Source: Phalacrocorax aristotelis (taxonomy: Eukaryota > Chordata > Aves > Suliformes > Phalacrocoracidae). From it: a stretch of DNA of 64,000 bases. The number at the start of each line of letters is the position of its first letter. Positions within the stretch are counted from its first letter, which is position 1. The DNA is taken from assembly GCF_949628215.1 (NCBI RefSeq), contig NC_134281.1, forward strand, positions 12,162,501 to 12,226,500, given 5' to 3'. Below are positions 1-14,700 of this stretch, piece by piece. The notes under the pieces were generated by a model, which saw only the letters and a list, made by a program, of their open reading frames with translations, did not search any database and was not told where the DNA came from. Position numbers and translations under genes: made by a program.

Positions 1-77
1 TTCTTTTGCAGGGCAACTTTCTGCTCTTTTCAAGGCCTAAGCAGCATCACACACTTTCTTCTGCACAGACTTTCCTT

Positions 78-88
78 CCCCCCCCCCC
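78..88 (+). repeat. Poly(C) run, 11 bases
   Basis: Eleven consecutive C in a pyrimidine-rich stretch. A second run of the same length is at 25648-25658. Homopolymers of this length are common sites of length error in assemblies. Confidence 0.85.
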
Positions 89-284
89 TTGTAAAAGGGC
101 AAATCATTGTGAAGAACAAAGTTCAGGCTTTGCTGTTCCTGTCCAACAGCCGAAGATAGGAGAAGGTTGCTGTGTTATGAGATGTAGATTAGACAGGAAA
201 ACCAGCATCCTTTATCAGGTCATGCAAGTTAAATAGGAAGGAACTGGCTCGCAGTACTGACTATGCTGCATGCCCATGAATGCC

Positions 285-360
285 TTGCAAATATTAACTA
301 ATCCTCACAAAACCCTTGTGAGATAGGTTAATATAAACCATTTATATGAATGCAAGCAAA
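285..360 (-). mobile_element. MIR/CORE-SINE 3' fragment
   Basis: The plus-strand run around CAAATATTAACTAATCCTCA followed by a CCCTTGTGAGATAGGTTAAT block resembles the reverse complement of the MIR tail (TTTACA..TTAA, TCCTCACAACACCCTGTGAG, GTAGGTA). The tRNA-related head is not visible. MIR-type SINEs are ancient amniote repeats and are expected to be this diverged in birds. Confidence 0.55.
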
Positions 361-3300
361 CAGCAAGAGTGTCCAAAGCCTGCCTGTGTGCTTTATTAGT
401 GGTTCAGGAACTGAAGTAGTTCAGTCAAATATACCTTCTAACACTCTCCAGTTCACTTGGCTTCAGTGTCTGCAGAAAACGTGACCAATATCATGTTGAA
501 GGTTCAAGCATGGCCCAACCCTGTCAGACAAGCTGGTACCTAGAATTTCATGGAAATCTGTGCTTGGATTATGGGAGGTGTACAGTTTTAAAGGATTGGA
601 ATGAGAAGCTAAGAAAAAGGCTGGCCATTCAGTTTTGGAAATTTTGGGGTTGGTCCAGGCATGACTCAGTAAAATTTGGGTGTGTGGCATTCACATTCAC
701 ACAGACACCAGAGAAATTCTCCATTTGGAGAATCCTCACCATCAAGACTGACAGGCTAAAAGGCATTTTCCCATGAAAGGCATGTGTTCCTTGTGTGTCT
801 AATCCAGGAATTTAATACAACACTTCAATAACTAAATTTATACCCTTATGTTCTGTCTCCTCAGCTTTATTTAATTTCCCTGATCACTAAGGAATGAATT
901 CCACTCCCTGTTTAAGCTGGTGAGCACAGAGAAATGTCTTTTTTCTTCCTTTTTGATAGGAAAGGCTTTCATTGGCAACAAGAACCTGGCCAGATTTATC
1001 TTATTTTCCTGCCTGAACTATAAGACTGAGGGAAGGCAGCACTAGAAATTTAGCCTCCCACCTTAAGAAATCCAGTCTTTTGTGGCTAGGTGGAAGCGGG
1101 GCAGCTGTGATAGTGGGGATAGTCCAGTGCAGAACTAAGGGAGCTCTCAACCAGCTGAGAGAAAACCAAAAAATTGATCTATACTTGACTTTTAGCTGAC
1201 AATTCAAATACTTTAAAAGAAGTTACCTTAGCAAGGAAATGATTGCTCAAAGCAAGGGAGGCATATCTAGCAATTTGTTATGGGGATGGGATCCAGGATT
1301 CCCAGGGTCTGTTCCCAGCCTTGCCATTGGCCTCATGCATAACTGCAGGCTAGCAATCATTCAACAACTTTTCCCTCAGTTTATTCTTCTTTATAGGGTG
1401 CTATAGTACTAAAATGCAGGACTTCACAGAGGATGTGTTCCTACAATTCATTATGTGGGGTGCAACGAACCAGTTTGCTGCTTTGACATCATCGGCTGAA
1501 TAGTGACTGAATTGCTCTGTGCCTTGGTTTTCCACTGACATAAAGAGAATATTCACGTCCTTTGAGATCTTGGGTGGAAAAGAGATGCAAACACAAAAGT
1601 GCTGCTCTTCTATTGAGAGGAAGAGACAGGTTAAATTCTACCCTTTGGTTCCCCACTCCATTGGGATTGGCATGAAAACATAAAGATGACAGGCTGGGCC
1701 CCATTCTATTAAGATTTAAATTTAGCAAGGAACTGGAAAATTACTAGAAGCCTTATGTCTAACCTCTGCCTCGGTTAGAAACAAATACGCATAATTCTTG
1801 TCCCGTAGCTAAGTTTGAGTGAATTATCAAATGCCAGGCCAGTAAAAGAACTGCCCTATGCAAATGTTATCTACCCTAGATGCACGTATCTGCTTACAAT
1901 ATCCTTTGTTAGCTAAACAAAACAGAATCATTGTAGCTAAGCAGCTAATATTGTTTAAGATTCACTGGCTAACAGACAGAATGCTTTCCTGAGTTCCCCC
2001 AAACACATTCCTTTTCTATTCTCTTAGTTTCTTCACCCTTTTTTCTTTCTTTCTGACTTTGCTAAGGCTGAAGTTTTCCTTATGTGAACTTGCTTGCAAG
2101 GTGATATGAACTTTGAGGCAGGCAAACACTTCAGTTGATACAGTGAAGTGTAAATAGCTGTTCAGATCAGAGCAAACAATTAATTTGAAGAATAGACTAT
2201 AACTAAAGTAATTCCCCAAGCATTAAACAGGAGCCTATTTGCTCTGTCTCCTACCAGCTCACCTTTTTCTTGATTATTTCCCTAACCTGCTTGTTGCCTT
2301 TTAAACCTGTGTTGCCAGTGCCCAAAATTCCTTTGTTCAAACAGTGAGTTACTGTGGAATAAAGCCAACCATAGCATTCCAATGCCCCATGAATAAACAC
2401 CCTGCAATGCTTTCTGTGATGTATTTTAAAATTTGATCATCTGCTGTGACAGTACGTGACACAAATATCCATACGGAAATGAAAATAAAAAGAAACACTT
2501 TACCAGAGTAATATCAGTCAAGATGCCAGCTGTAAAACACGTCCCTGGCAGAAGCATATCACTTGCCACAGGACCAGAGCATTGCTAATGTCCATCCAGT
2601 GATATCAAAGCTGCACTTTGTATTGATCTGCTAAAATCATCCCATCCTCTCCCTACATTTCCATGCTGTGCAGCATTTTAAGGCCTACCATTAAAAATAC
2701 ACTTTTGTCAGGGTAATTCCACCTGTCCTGTAGGTGTCTGCCAACAAACTCTGCCCACCCAAGAGGTTACTACTTCATGTCTCTCACCGATGTAGCAGGC
2801 ACCAGCAGAAATCCAGAGTCAACTGGTTTGTAAGCTGTGATAGCCCTCCAGGATCCTTGGCTGCAGCTATCTTACAGAAAGCTATGCAGGCTAAACGAGG
2901 TCATGGCGAACTCCGTGCCACTCTAACTAGACATCCTGAGCATCTCTACACGAGGCTGCAGCCTGCAGCATAGGCAGGCTCAGATATGCGGAAGGTATGT
3001 AGGTGAGACATAGTTACAGAACCAAAGAACACCTTTCTGCTTTCACAAAGACAGCATTGATAAGAGTCACTTTGTACAGCATGTGCTTTCCTATCAGAGG
3101 TAAACATCTCAAATATTTGGCTTTCACTGACTATCAATTTTTCTAGCTTAAGGATTGATGAAAAATATTTTGATGGTCTGAAAAATGAAGTCTTTCATTT
3201 TACACACAGAACAGGCAGAGAACTGGAGGCAGCAGTGGAGGCCGCATGATCAAGGGATCAGTCTGAGAGTCCATGACAGACCTTTAAAGGGCTTAATTCC

Positions 3301-5684
3301 AACAGGCTGGCAGTGAGAAACCCCTTAAGCCATGAACAGTCCTGATAACCATACAAACAGCGAACTCCTCTTCAGCAAGTGCAAAGGACAGACATCCAAA
3401 TAAAACTTGTGGCCCATGCACAAATTCACTCTGAATTTCTGCTGGCATCAAGTAGGCCTCATTATGAGGATAATGTTCAGAGCTAAATGTGTAACACAGC
3501 CAAGCAGTGACAGGTAAAGTGGGCTGTCTTTCCACACTGAATGCATCTGACAGCATTTGCTAATGCTTCAAGGCAGAAAGGTATGAGATATGCCCGAGCA
3601 TAGTAGAAATTAATGTCAAAATTAAAATATGATCCACAAATGTGTTGACTGAGTTTGTCTTGCAAAGAAACTTTAAAGGCTGGCTATCTGGGGGCCCAGA
3701 TAGCATTTCTGAAATAGCATTTCCCAGAGATTTACAGAAAACTGCAATAGTCAGTGAAGATGCATTGTTGCCCCATACTGGGCAGAATTAGAATCTTTCA
3801 CCACATGTCATCAACCACCTCAGGAAAAAAGCTCATGGTGGCTCATCCTCACTGAGATGGTAGGTAGGGCTTTAGCACATAAGGAATTCATCCGCTGCAC
3901 AGTTCTGTCCACTGTGAAATCACACATGGCTGCGATATACAGCACAGACCAATTGTGATGCTCCCACATGATCCTAAATTTTTTTAAAGTGTATCAACAC
4001 TCATAAAGACTCAATTCAAGTGTGAATTTAAGAGCTAGATAGAAGCACATGTTCCTTTTCAGACCAAGGAAGATCAGTCAATAAAATCAGATTAAATGAA
4101 ACATTAAGTAGAACAGTTACAAGCCCAAGAAAAGTGATGCCAAGATCAAAAAAAAAAAAGAGTATCTCGTCTCAGAAATACCTCCCTAGCCCTCCACAGT
4201 CAGATGTAATCACAGAGCAGAACATAAATAAAAAGATTCAGAGCATCCATCAAAAAAAAGAACAACACCCTAGATCTAAATTGTGAAAGGACTATTTCTT
4301 CCTGCCTTCAAAATGCTTCAGACCCTTATTCCTGATTGGGATATCCTTTTTCAAAGCTGGAGAGCACTCACACTCTCTGGAACCAGAACCCAAGATAAAC
4401 CTCCCAGGAACTAAGTACTGTCACAAACCTCCCACTTGCTGATCCAAAACATAATTATTCCAGCAGCTTGCACAACCACAAGCACTGAGGATTATAGAAA
4501 CACATGTCACATGCACACATCTAAAAGCTTACAACGACAGGACACTCCATGGCACGGACAACCCATCCCCACAAGGAGCGCAAAGGGAGAGCGGGCAATA
4601 CGTGACAGACGTTATTTGTGTCACATCACTGCAAGGCACAGTGCTACGTTGGTGCTTGGGGCAGATGGAATGGCCAAGCAGGATCAGATAGGAGGTTTCC
4701 AACTACCAAGTCCAGGGTAGTATGTACTCCCATGAACCCATCACAAGCCCAGACCAAGAATTTTCCTTTACAAATCCCTTCCTGCCTTATGTTATCTGAT
4801 GCTGTACTCATCCACCTCTACTCTGCATGCAGGTTCATCTGCCATGGGCCCTTCTATGCACATCTAGGCTAGCTCTGCAATAGCCCCTATAAGTTTCCCC
4901 TTTCCTCCACCTCAACTTATATAAGCTACTACCCACCTACTATTTTAGGTTATACATAGCAACATGATTGGGAAAACAGAAACAACAAGTTTGGGGATGA
5001 TTGCCTTCCCTCCCCTCTTTGTTTGGTTTTCTGGAACTACTTCATCCCAAACATTTGTAAATAGTGCCTGGAGTTACATTCCAAGTTCCAACAGTAAACA
5101 CTAAACTAGCTAATATATATAGAAGGATCCCTGTTCTTCCAGTGTATCCAGGCAACCTTGCAATACAAAGTTAAAGCACAGCTATTTGTTCAAAAAGTGT
5201 TTTCACAGCTATTTCCTCTTCCCCGTCTTCAACTTTTTCCACGAGGCGCTATTTGTATTTATCATCTGGAGAATCTGTTCCCTTTTTCCTTTCTAAAACT
5301 TTTATAATAGTTAATTTTAAGAGCAGCAAGGCAGAAACATTTTGCTTATGATAAAGTTTGATTTAGTTTATGAAGAATGAAAGACAAAGAGCAAAAGTTT
5401 CACAGGAGTACCTAAATATAAGTCCTTTGTAATGTGGCATGGAAACACTGGAAACAAGATCATTTCCAAATGCTAAGGAAACCAAAATGCTGTAGGAAGA
5501 CAAAAACATTTACACAAACACTGAAGAAAGCTGAAAATGTGGTTTATTATATCCTACCTAATAATAGTTGAAGTTTTCAGAATAAAGTAAGTTACCTCAG
5601 AGAACACAGGTCAAGCTGAACTAAAATTTTTCCGAAGGAAAATACCAATTTTTATTACGTTTTCCAATTGAGAGAACTTTGAAG
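361..5684. other. Unique non-coding sequence with one old SINE
   Basis: Apart from the SINE piece near 1.3 kb I recognise no element. Open frames are under 100 codons, overlap on both strands and lack recognisable domains. Composition is AT-leaning and CpG-poor. An A run lies near 4148. Confidence 0.6.
1281..1405 (+). mobile_element. MIR/CORE-SINE fragment
   Basis: Blocks GGGATCCAGGATTCCCAGG, GTCTGTTCCCAGCCTTGCC and CCCTCAGTTTATTCTTC follow the order of the MIR core: cctgggttc-type box B, TCCCAGCTCTGCCA, then GCCTCAGTTTCCTCATCTGT. The segment between them is diverged. Confidence 0.55.
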
Positions 5685-5773
5685 TAAAGCCAACATCTCA
5701 ATAGAAAGTGTTTTTCATTTCAAAATGTCAATTTGAAATGAAAACTGTTACTTTGATATGTTGGGCACCTTTA
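5685..5773. repeat. Long imperfect AT-rich inverted repeat (hairpin)
   Basis: The core is a perfect 13-bp stem, TTTTCATTTCAAA (5712-5724) and TTTGAAATGAAAA (5732-5744), with a 7-base loop. Outside it, AAAGT (5705-5709) pairs with ACTTT (5750-5754), CCAACAT (5690-5696) with ATGTTGG (5758-5764), and TAAAG (5685-5689) with CTTTA (5769-5773), separated by small internal loops. That gives about 30 pairs over 89 bases. It could be a palindromic MITE relic, a hairpin precursor, or the result of local inverted duplication. The pairing is directly visible; its role is not. Confidence 0.85.
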
Positions 5774-8700
5774 TTTTGCTAGGTAGTGTTGACATTTTAT
5801 GTTGACGTTTCTTACTTGAAAACCTCTCCAGAATATTTTTCTTCTATATGGATCAAAATTTCACCTCTTCTTTCCTATTCTGATTAGAAACCATTTTTCC
5901 TACTATAAAGCTTTCTGCTGGGCTAAAGAAGTCTTTGCTGAACATTCCCTGCTCTCAGTGCCATTTTGTTCTCATGAAGTGCTCTACAGTACATAGTTGA
6001 AATTTTTTTTATCTGAACAACAATCAATTAAATACTCCTCATTTAAAAAAATATGGAAATGTTAATTGTTTTCAGCCTTTGGGATGAGGGCAGAAGGAGA
6101 AATAAGGAAGAAGCTCTGAAGATGTAACAACAGATTTTGGCAATAGCACTCTTGTGCTTTTTGCAGAGCAGCCTTAGTGTTTTCCAGCTATCTTTGTGTG
6201 TCTACCAAGCTAAACAGTGGGTGACGCCAAAGTTATGAAATCAACTCTTACTTCCTCTACAAAAGTAAAACCCACTTCTCAAAAGACAGTTTTTGCCTTT
6301 ACAGAATCTGCAGATCTGGTGTCATGTAGATGAACCAGGAAAACCAGCTTGACATGAGGAAGAGCTGGCAATTAATTTGCCACATTTATTAAGTACAGAG
6401 TCGTTTACACATCTCAAGCGTCCAGAATAAACTCCCATTGCCTTTTCCAGGCAACTCAGCTTCCAGCAGGGTGTCTTTTTCAGAGTACTTTGTTCCTCAA
6501 TTTACCAAAAAGGAAGCAATGAGTGCAAGGGCAGATGCTGATTTAGTAAACGCACAGTCTCCTGTTGAGCAACTTGCTTTTCCTGAACTTGTTTATGCTG
6601 AAAGCTGACTTTGAGAAGCTGAGGTCAGCAAGGGAATATAGTTTATGGTTTGGCCTCAGAGTTGCTGTGTAATTTGTCTTGCAAGTCCTGGTGTTCAGAG
6701 GAAGCTATCTTCACAGTCACGGCATTTTTCCTCACCTCAGTACAAAATCTTGGCTTGTTCTTGAACAGGTGAAGATCTTGGATGATTACTTACTGCTTGA
6801 GCCCATAGGGTGATATCTAAGAACAAAGGCAGCAGGTAAGGCCCACTACAAATTTCTTCTCATTTTGAAGAATTCTTTAATTCTAGCAGCTTCACTAAAT
6901 AATATGATGGATTCCACTAAGACTGATGGGACTGGTGAAACAGAACAGTTAATCGATGATTGGTACAGTTTGTCAGTGGTACCTCATAAAAATTATCCCC
7001 TAGATCTTTGATGCTACATTATAACTATCTAGTTCCAATGGTAATAAAGGAGAACATCACTGATTTCTTAAGTTCAGTTGTGAAGTACCAAACAAACCAA
7101 ACAGTGGTACAGCTAATAACAATAAAAGAAAGATGCTGTTACAACACATCATTTTCTAGGGCCCTGATTACAGCAATGATAAAATGCTAAAAAAGCAATA
7201 TGACCAACCGTAATAATGCACAGATTCAATTTTCCCATTATTTCCCAATTAAAAAAGAATATAACCCAGATAAAGTAAAACATTTCTAAAAATGTTTCCG
7301 AAAGTCTCTGAAAGATGTCAATAGCTGTTCAGCCACTGCAATATATTTCCTATTTCATTGCTCCCATACATCAAGGGAAACAGTGGTTAACAGGAACAAT
7401 GTTCTCATGGTTATAAAACACAGACTGCACCAGCAAGTCAACAGCCCTGTTCATGCTTCCAGTGCAACTTTACATAGTACTTTCTCTTTGTTTTGATTTG
7501 TCTTTTTTTTCTTTTAAACAAAAATAGTCATACCAAACAAACTAGCCAGAATGGAAGGGAAACAGTTCAAAAGGTGTTTTAAAATCACTCTTTCATCTCA
7601 GCTGGACAGCATGGCAGAAATTCATAGTATTACTTGCAGCAAACAAGGCTGGGTAAGTACAGGTTGCCTTGTGTGCTCCTGTCACATCAGGATGGGAGGG
7701 AATATTGCTTTTGCTGGTGATGAGCTTTTGTCTCAACAGGATCAGGGCTGAAATGTTTGCCACCTCCTTTCTAATGTAAGGTAGTCGCTCAAGCTTTGGG
7801 CACACAGAAACATCACCTCCTTTAAGCTTTGTGTAAACAAGTGTCTTGGCAGGAGCTCACATTTCTGGATTACCACTGCACATGAATATGACTTAATTTC
7901 CTTAAAAGCAAGAATCAGCTAGATGGAGGTTGGACCTTGCTTGGTGATTAACTCTACCTTTTCCCCCCTCTCACCCACCAAAAGTTGGATATAAACACAA
8001 AAATAATTCAGACACACAGCCAAAATAATAACTTGGAGGGGCAAACTTTTCCAAAAGGAAATGGAGGTTCTTCACTAAAGAAAGGTGTGGTTCTGTTGTG
8101 GGACAGGGCAGAGTGTTACGATGCTCTTCCAGCTACCTGAACTCAGCAAGCATTACTGTCCGGCACCCCAGGAGTTACACTGCATCACCCAGATGGGCAA
8201 GGGAGGGCAGACCCACCGTATAAGGCTATGGGTATCATTTTTCCTTTCCCCGCAGGCAGGCACTTCAGTACCCAAAAACTTTTCCAAGCAGTGGTGCCAG
8301 GTGCTACTCTGGAGCCAAGTGTCTCCCCATTCTCCAACACCCCTTTCCACAGACAGCCTAGCCTGGTTTCTGAAAGTAGGATCTGGTCCTCAGGAAAGGC
8401 CTTGTTCCAAAGCCCCATGAAATAATGGATGGCCTTCAATTGTTTTGGGCCATACCTACTACAGAAAGCCAATTAGAAAGGAAATCCTGAAGACATAGAA
8501 AAGCCTTGCACCTAGCAAGAGTGAAAGGGTGGGAAAGGTGATCTAGAGTTTTTGGCGGAGGGACTGATTCCTTCCCCGCTCTGATTTTTACAGCTGTTGC
8601 TGTTAGATGCTCCTAGGAGGGTATCAACTTGGCAGGTTCACAGAGAAACAGTAAGTTTTCCCAGTCCTGGAAAAACAACTGCTGCTGTTGTAGGATGATG

Positions 8701-11700
8701 GTGAATTCAAAGCCCCCCAACTCCTGAAATCAAGAGTAAAAACCACGGACCACTTGTAAATCAAGGAGACAAACCCAAGGGGCAACCACTTAAAACAGAT
8801 GGACCAGATCTGCAGTGTGACTTGGATACCACTATGTCAATTTTTACCATGTGAGGGATCCATCCTTCATATTTTAAAGCAGCAAAATTTGACTAGATTA
8901 GGCTGGCCTTAATCATGAAAACATTATTTTTAGGGAATGGCTGTCACCCAAAAGAGAATTAATAGAGCACAGCCACTGTTAGCAGGAGAATGAAGGCCAA
9001 AGACTTTCCTGGCCAGCCCCTGTGGAAGGGTTGTGAGGTCAGAATTGAGAGGGAAGTCTCCTCGCTAGCTCTAATGGCACTCCAGCAGGAGTCCAACAGG
9101 TTGCAGATCTACTTCTCCTCTGGAGAGGAGTGCATACGCTCCTTCAAAATACATACTTGGCAGATGGAAGAAAACCTGAAGAAGCAAGACAGATTCAGAG
9201 AATTGAAACTCAGGCTAGGCATTGTCTTTGCACACTCATCCAGCAATCTGGAGCTAACTTATCTGCTAGGAAAATGTAATTGCTGTCATCAGCAATCCTC
9301 TTTATACACTTCAACTGCCCCAAACTACCACATAATTGCATATTCCTTCCTTCCATGTACCAAGTAGCTAGCACGTGCACACCTACCCAGCCTTCCCCAT
9401 GTGAAATAACCACGATTGCCCCAACAGCAATCACTCCCTTTCCACCAAGTCTTGTCTCCAGGATTCTCAGGTGTGCATAATATACACCCTCAATGGTGAC
9501 ATAAGCCTTTTCCACCCTTGTCCATTAAAAATCACATAGAATCCAGCAATGTGGTTTGAGAGGGACAAGGCAAATGTGCAAGACAAATAGAGACATCTTG
9601 CCAGCTGCAGAGCAGTTGGGATTAAGACATGAGATTCATCCAAGGCACAACTTCATTGCCTTCATTTGGGTTATGCAAAGAATAGATTTGGCCTGGAGAC
9701 CAAATTGATCCATCTGAATATAAACTGATAGCAGTAATTAGAGCTGGTATGAAGTACTGCAACTGCTGGCATCTCTCTCTCCTTGGTTCTTTGCCGCTCA
9801 GCATTCTAGTTCAATTTATCACTGTATTAAATAATGAAGTTCAATTCTTAGTGATAGTTTATCCTGCCCAAAAATATCACATTCCAACCCTGTGGCAAAC
9901 CTGGAAAGAGTCTAGAAATAGGCAATGAAAATATGAGACAGATTCCTCCACACAAAGGCATGAAGGAAAGGCCTACACAGTTCAAGGTAAAGACAAATCA
10001 TAGGGGACATGACAGAGCTATACAGACTAGACAATAGCATAGGGTAAGCTGACAATGTCATGCACCCATGGGGGAAGCAAGAACAATTAAAGTCTTCACT
10101 TACATCACAAGCATTTTAGCTGAAGTAAAAAATAAAATTATCATCTTCTTCTCCAAAACCACGAGTTAGAAACATGGATATCAATTCAGAAACAAGCAGT
10201 AGATGTTGGAAAAAGTTAGAGTCTTAAGTTTGTGTACTCTAGACCCTATGAATAAGAACTTGATTTAGAAAGAAAATTCCACCTTTAGCCTGGTTGTTCC
10301 ATTATCATCTACAGGATTTCTTGGGTCTGCCTCAAAAAAATTGTGCTTTGAAGAAGGGATGCTGGTCTTTTGGTCACTAGCCTGTCTTGTTTACTGTGCT
10401 ACATCCCCATGCTTCATTGGTTGGATGTAGAGGGAAGGTGGGTCTAGAAGTTCAATAAAATGAGATCTGTGGTTACAGTATCTAAAAATTCAAGCATATT
10501 CTGATCTGGGGACCGATTGAAGCACACTTTAACCCAAGTCCTCAGTTAAGCAAAGATGCCTACTGACTTTTATGGGATTTTAATCCAGTCCTTTATGCAA
10601 CTGTCTCAGCTAGGTTTCCCTCTTTCAACAATACTCTTCATCACATTGTATAGTTGCATTTCAGCTCTGAGAACTGCTGTTTATCACGCTCCTTAAACAG
10701 CCTTCAAAATGTTCCACATTTCAGCAATTAGAGGTCCTTCCTGTGATGAGTCCTGAAATTTATTCTGCTCCTTCTTGTTAAAACCCTAAACCAGTTGTTT
10801 TGGTATCTTAAAAGATGGAAGACCTCCTTGCTTCTTCTCACCAAATGCACAGGGTTATTTCAGCCACAACAGGAGAAAATTCAAGAAAATTTCTTCAAGG
10901 ACCACAGTATCTATAAAACCCCTGCTTATTAACTTATAACTTTAGTCTTCGTTCTAGTTTTAGGTGAAACAACCTGCCTCTTGCAAGTGCTGGCCTGCCT
11001 GAAAACCAGATCTAGTTCAAGGACTCCCAAACTGTACCATTTCCAGGAGTTAAAAAAAATAATTACCAAACATCCCTGGGAGAATTTTAAAACATGAATG
11101 TTTGTAAAAGAAAGAGGGAATGGGTGAGGCAAACCTACTGACTGGAAGATTAAAGAAAAAAAAACAAGTCATGCATTGGCTTGGTTGTCCCATTTGACAT
11201 GCATTGTAACACAAGGGGAATGGTTAAGTTCAAGTTGGAACAAATTTCCTCTGGAACACCGCCCTTCAGGAGGGAGATGAGCTGCCACCTGCTCAGCCCC
11301 CGCAACGGCGCTGCCTCGCAGACAGCAGTTGGCATGCTGAGGCCTGGCACTCTCCTCACACACATGGAGGTAGTAGCACACATCAAAAGTGAAGCGACAA
11401 GTGTGCTCTTGCCAGCAGCAGCCTGCTGAGAAGTGACATCCCGGAAGACCGCACCACAAGGCCCTTGGAACTTTTGCCTTCCTCAGCCCACGGAGCCAGC
11501 AAGTTACTGTCAGACCAAGGGTGTGCTCCAGATGCTTCCTGGTGGAGACCATCTGCTGCAGGTAGGCCAAGCAGGAGCCCCAGGGCATTTGGTTTGTATA
11601 AGCCCTCCAGCAGTTCCCAGGAGCTATGTAAGGCCTGGCCATGCATTTGTGGTCTCCTGATGGGTTCAGCTGGGTACGCAGCACCTCTGACCACAAACAC

Positions 11701-14700
11701 TTCTAAGGAAAGGCTCCGAGTTATCACCTGGCTCAAATTGTGCTTACAGGCCTGCTTGAAGCCTCCTTAGTCCTTGGAGAACTGCTCATTTGGGTCAGTC
11801 AACTTAGTAGTTTGCATCAACAGTTTGGGACATTGGCTTCAAGCTGTCCATTAGCATTATGTCCACAGGATATTTGGATAGCACCGACTTGAAGTGACTT
11901 ATGGCAGGTTTCAGATGAAGAGGATGTTTCTGAACACTTCAACTTCTGTTACCAAAACATTTTTGGCTCAAGTGGTAAAGCTCTCTGGAAAACACTGTTT
12001 ATACTGGTATTGTATAAATACACCATGATGCTACTCTCTAGCAAGAGCAGAGGTCAAGTATCCTACTACCATTAGGAAGGTGCACCTACTCTGTTTTATT
12101 AATATTGATCGAGTACATATCAAGGTCTTCAAAACATCTTCAGTAATTTAGGATCAGAGTTCATGAGGAACCCAACATCTCCTTATGGCTAAGTAAGGAA
12201 GATAATTTGAAGACACACTTAGAAGAGATCCATTTTTAGGAGGACTCAGCAGTTCTATGCTTGTCACCCTGCGATTCCTTACTCTGCTTAACATAAACAG
12301 AAGCACGCAGAGGACATCTGTCCAACTCATGCTGTGAACACACTGCAGGAGTAAAACATAGGTGTTTGAAAAGTTTAGCTTCTAATCTAGTAAAGCCACA
12401 TCACCTGATGTGGTTAATTTGGTTTGCAATTTCTTTTTTGGGGAGTGCCAAGAGGTCCCAAGGCCTTATACTTTATCAGTACTGTATCTGCTAACAGCTG
12501 AAATTCAGCTTGCCTGGCAACTGTCATACATGTAAGCCAGCAAACACTTTTTTTCCACTTCTTGCTGACCACTATAGAAGCTGGAAGGCAATGCATGGGG
12601 ATCTGCATACATGGGCATGTGTGCGAGTGCACACGTGAGAGAATGTGTGTGCACGCACATGCATCTGTGTGAGTAATGCCCTCTAGAGGGAATCAATGTC
12701 CCAGCAAGACAGTTGCTCTGAAGCCAAGGGTGCCAGAACAGGGTACTGCTGGCCACAACTGATGAGACAATTCTCATCACTGATGTTCTCAGCTAAAAGC
12801 CTACTGAGAAAGGTATTCAATTAAAAAAAATGTTAAAAGTGGGTTGGGGCTTAAAGAAAAAAAAAGAAAAAAGAATTTAGTAAGTGCCATTCTCCAGCAG
12901 TTACTAAGTGCCCCTTGGAGGATATTTGACAGAGCTGACTGCATGGTGTACAAGTTTCCTCCCCAAATGCCATGCTGAATATTGCAGCCAGGGAAGCAGA
13001 AAAGATGAACCAGAAGCTAATCCTCACTTGATGAGACCTTTGCAACAAAGGGCTGGTTTAAAAGCACCAACTGCCTTAAGGTCCTTTCCTACCAGCAGAG
13101 CATCTTTAAAGAAGCTGGTCCACCACTCAGGATCTGTCTGCATTTGGGGGATCATATATCAGCTGGCCAGAGAGATGGGTAAACACTGGGTGAAACTTAA
13201 GTGAACTAACTTCCTCCACCAACAGACCCCTTCAGCCAGGTCAAAGCTGGCAGACTTGTAGAAGAGAGAAATGCTTTTGGTGTTGCTATCTTTCTCTGCC
13301 AATCCAATGCATGCATACAACATACCCCTCTCCAAGTATTTCTGAACACTAGTTAAAGAGAGGGAGTCTTTATCTGATTTGGCCTTTCTGAAAGTGTCCG
13401 CATAGGGAACTTTCTTTCCAAATACAACCTTGATCTAACCTTTCTATATATGACTTTGATCTATAGACCCTGACATGAACACAGCTTTCATCAGGGAGCT
13501 GTCATTTTGGAAGAAGGACCCAATAGAGTATATTTATATCTCAAACACTTTGTAAAGCTGTTACATACAGTACAGTCTATTCTCTTCTATTGCAAATGTA
13601 TAAATAGTCTCCCCATCTAGGGGTCAGTTGAGCTTGTATCTCAGTGCCTCTTCCAAACTCAGAAGCTCACTCTGTGTCTGCTTGTGCCTAACAACTGCTT
13701 TAGGTACACGAGTTTCTGCTGTCACACGTGCTTTAAATCCCAGTACCACAGATCCACCAAGGAGCCTCCAAGACTCCTTTACAACCTAAAAAGCAGGTGG
13801 TTAGCTGAAAAGCCCACCTGTAAAAGCTCATATGCCAGAAACTGTGAAAACATCCTGAGCAGGGCCTGCTGCAAAAACCCCAGCTAGGGGGACAACAGTC
13901 AGAGCACTGACTGGCTTCTGTTCCTATTTCAGCCAGTAATTTTGTGGCCAAGAGCATATTACAGGATGTGGGAAAGCAGAATTCATCCCTGGGCTTTCCA
14001 GTTTAGGGCCAGGGCTTGATTCCAGCTTTCCAGTGTCTGTGTGTATACTTGGCATAGTATAGGCTAGGTCCCACTGCAAACTCAGCCCTTCTGGTACCAA
14101 CCAACAGAAAACACTGAAATACCTTCCTTGACTTTCTAGTCTATTCTATTTATGGCTGCCAATACAGGATTTGTTTTATTTAGTGCACACTTTACTAGCT
14201 CCTAAAGACCAGTATCCTTGCTGAAGTACAATCTATAGTCCCCCAAGTTAAGAGGGATTCAAGAGTCTAATGGACTCAAAAGACCCCTATTTTATCAGGT
14301 AAGACAAAAGGCCTGCTAGCTTATGAAGATCCCACTCACTCCAGCCTTTTGCCAAGACTGAGAAAAAGCTGTACCAAGGAGTTGGTCCAAGGGTGATGAT
14401 AGCTTAGAAATGGAGGAACCTCTCTTGGCTCCTGCAGTGTTTATCCTCCCTCTAAACCCTGCGTATTATTTATCTGCCCTCCAATGCTTTGTTCAGTCTG
14501 GCTTTAAATTACTTGAGCATTGAAGCTCCTTCAGTTCAGACAGACCAACACGCCAGCAATTAGGAAACACTTTGCCAAAAGCCAGCTTACATATTGCATG
14601 TGCCTCATTTTTGTCATCTTGCTGCTCTTGTTCAAATTGTTTCTCCCTCGAGGTTTTTTTTTAATGCTTTCTTTTTTCTTCTCAGAGTGGGACTTGGTTT

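Noticed and set aside
1..11. TTCTTTTGCAG at the window start, like a splice acceptor
   Set aside because: The sequence after it gives no recognisable protein, and upstream context is outside the window.
11169..11696. 175-codon minus-strand frame in a GC-richer patch
   Set aside because: TTG start, and several overlapping frames on both strands are open at once, as expected from composition rather than coding.
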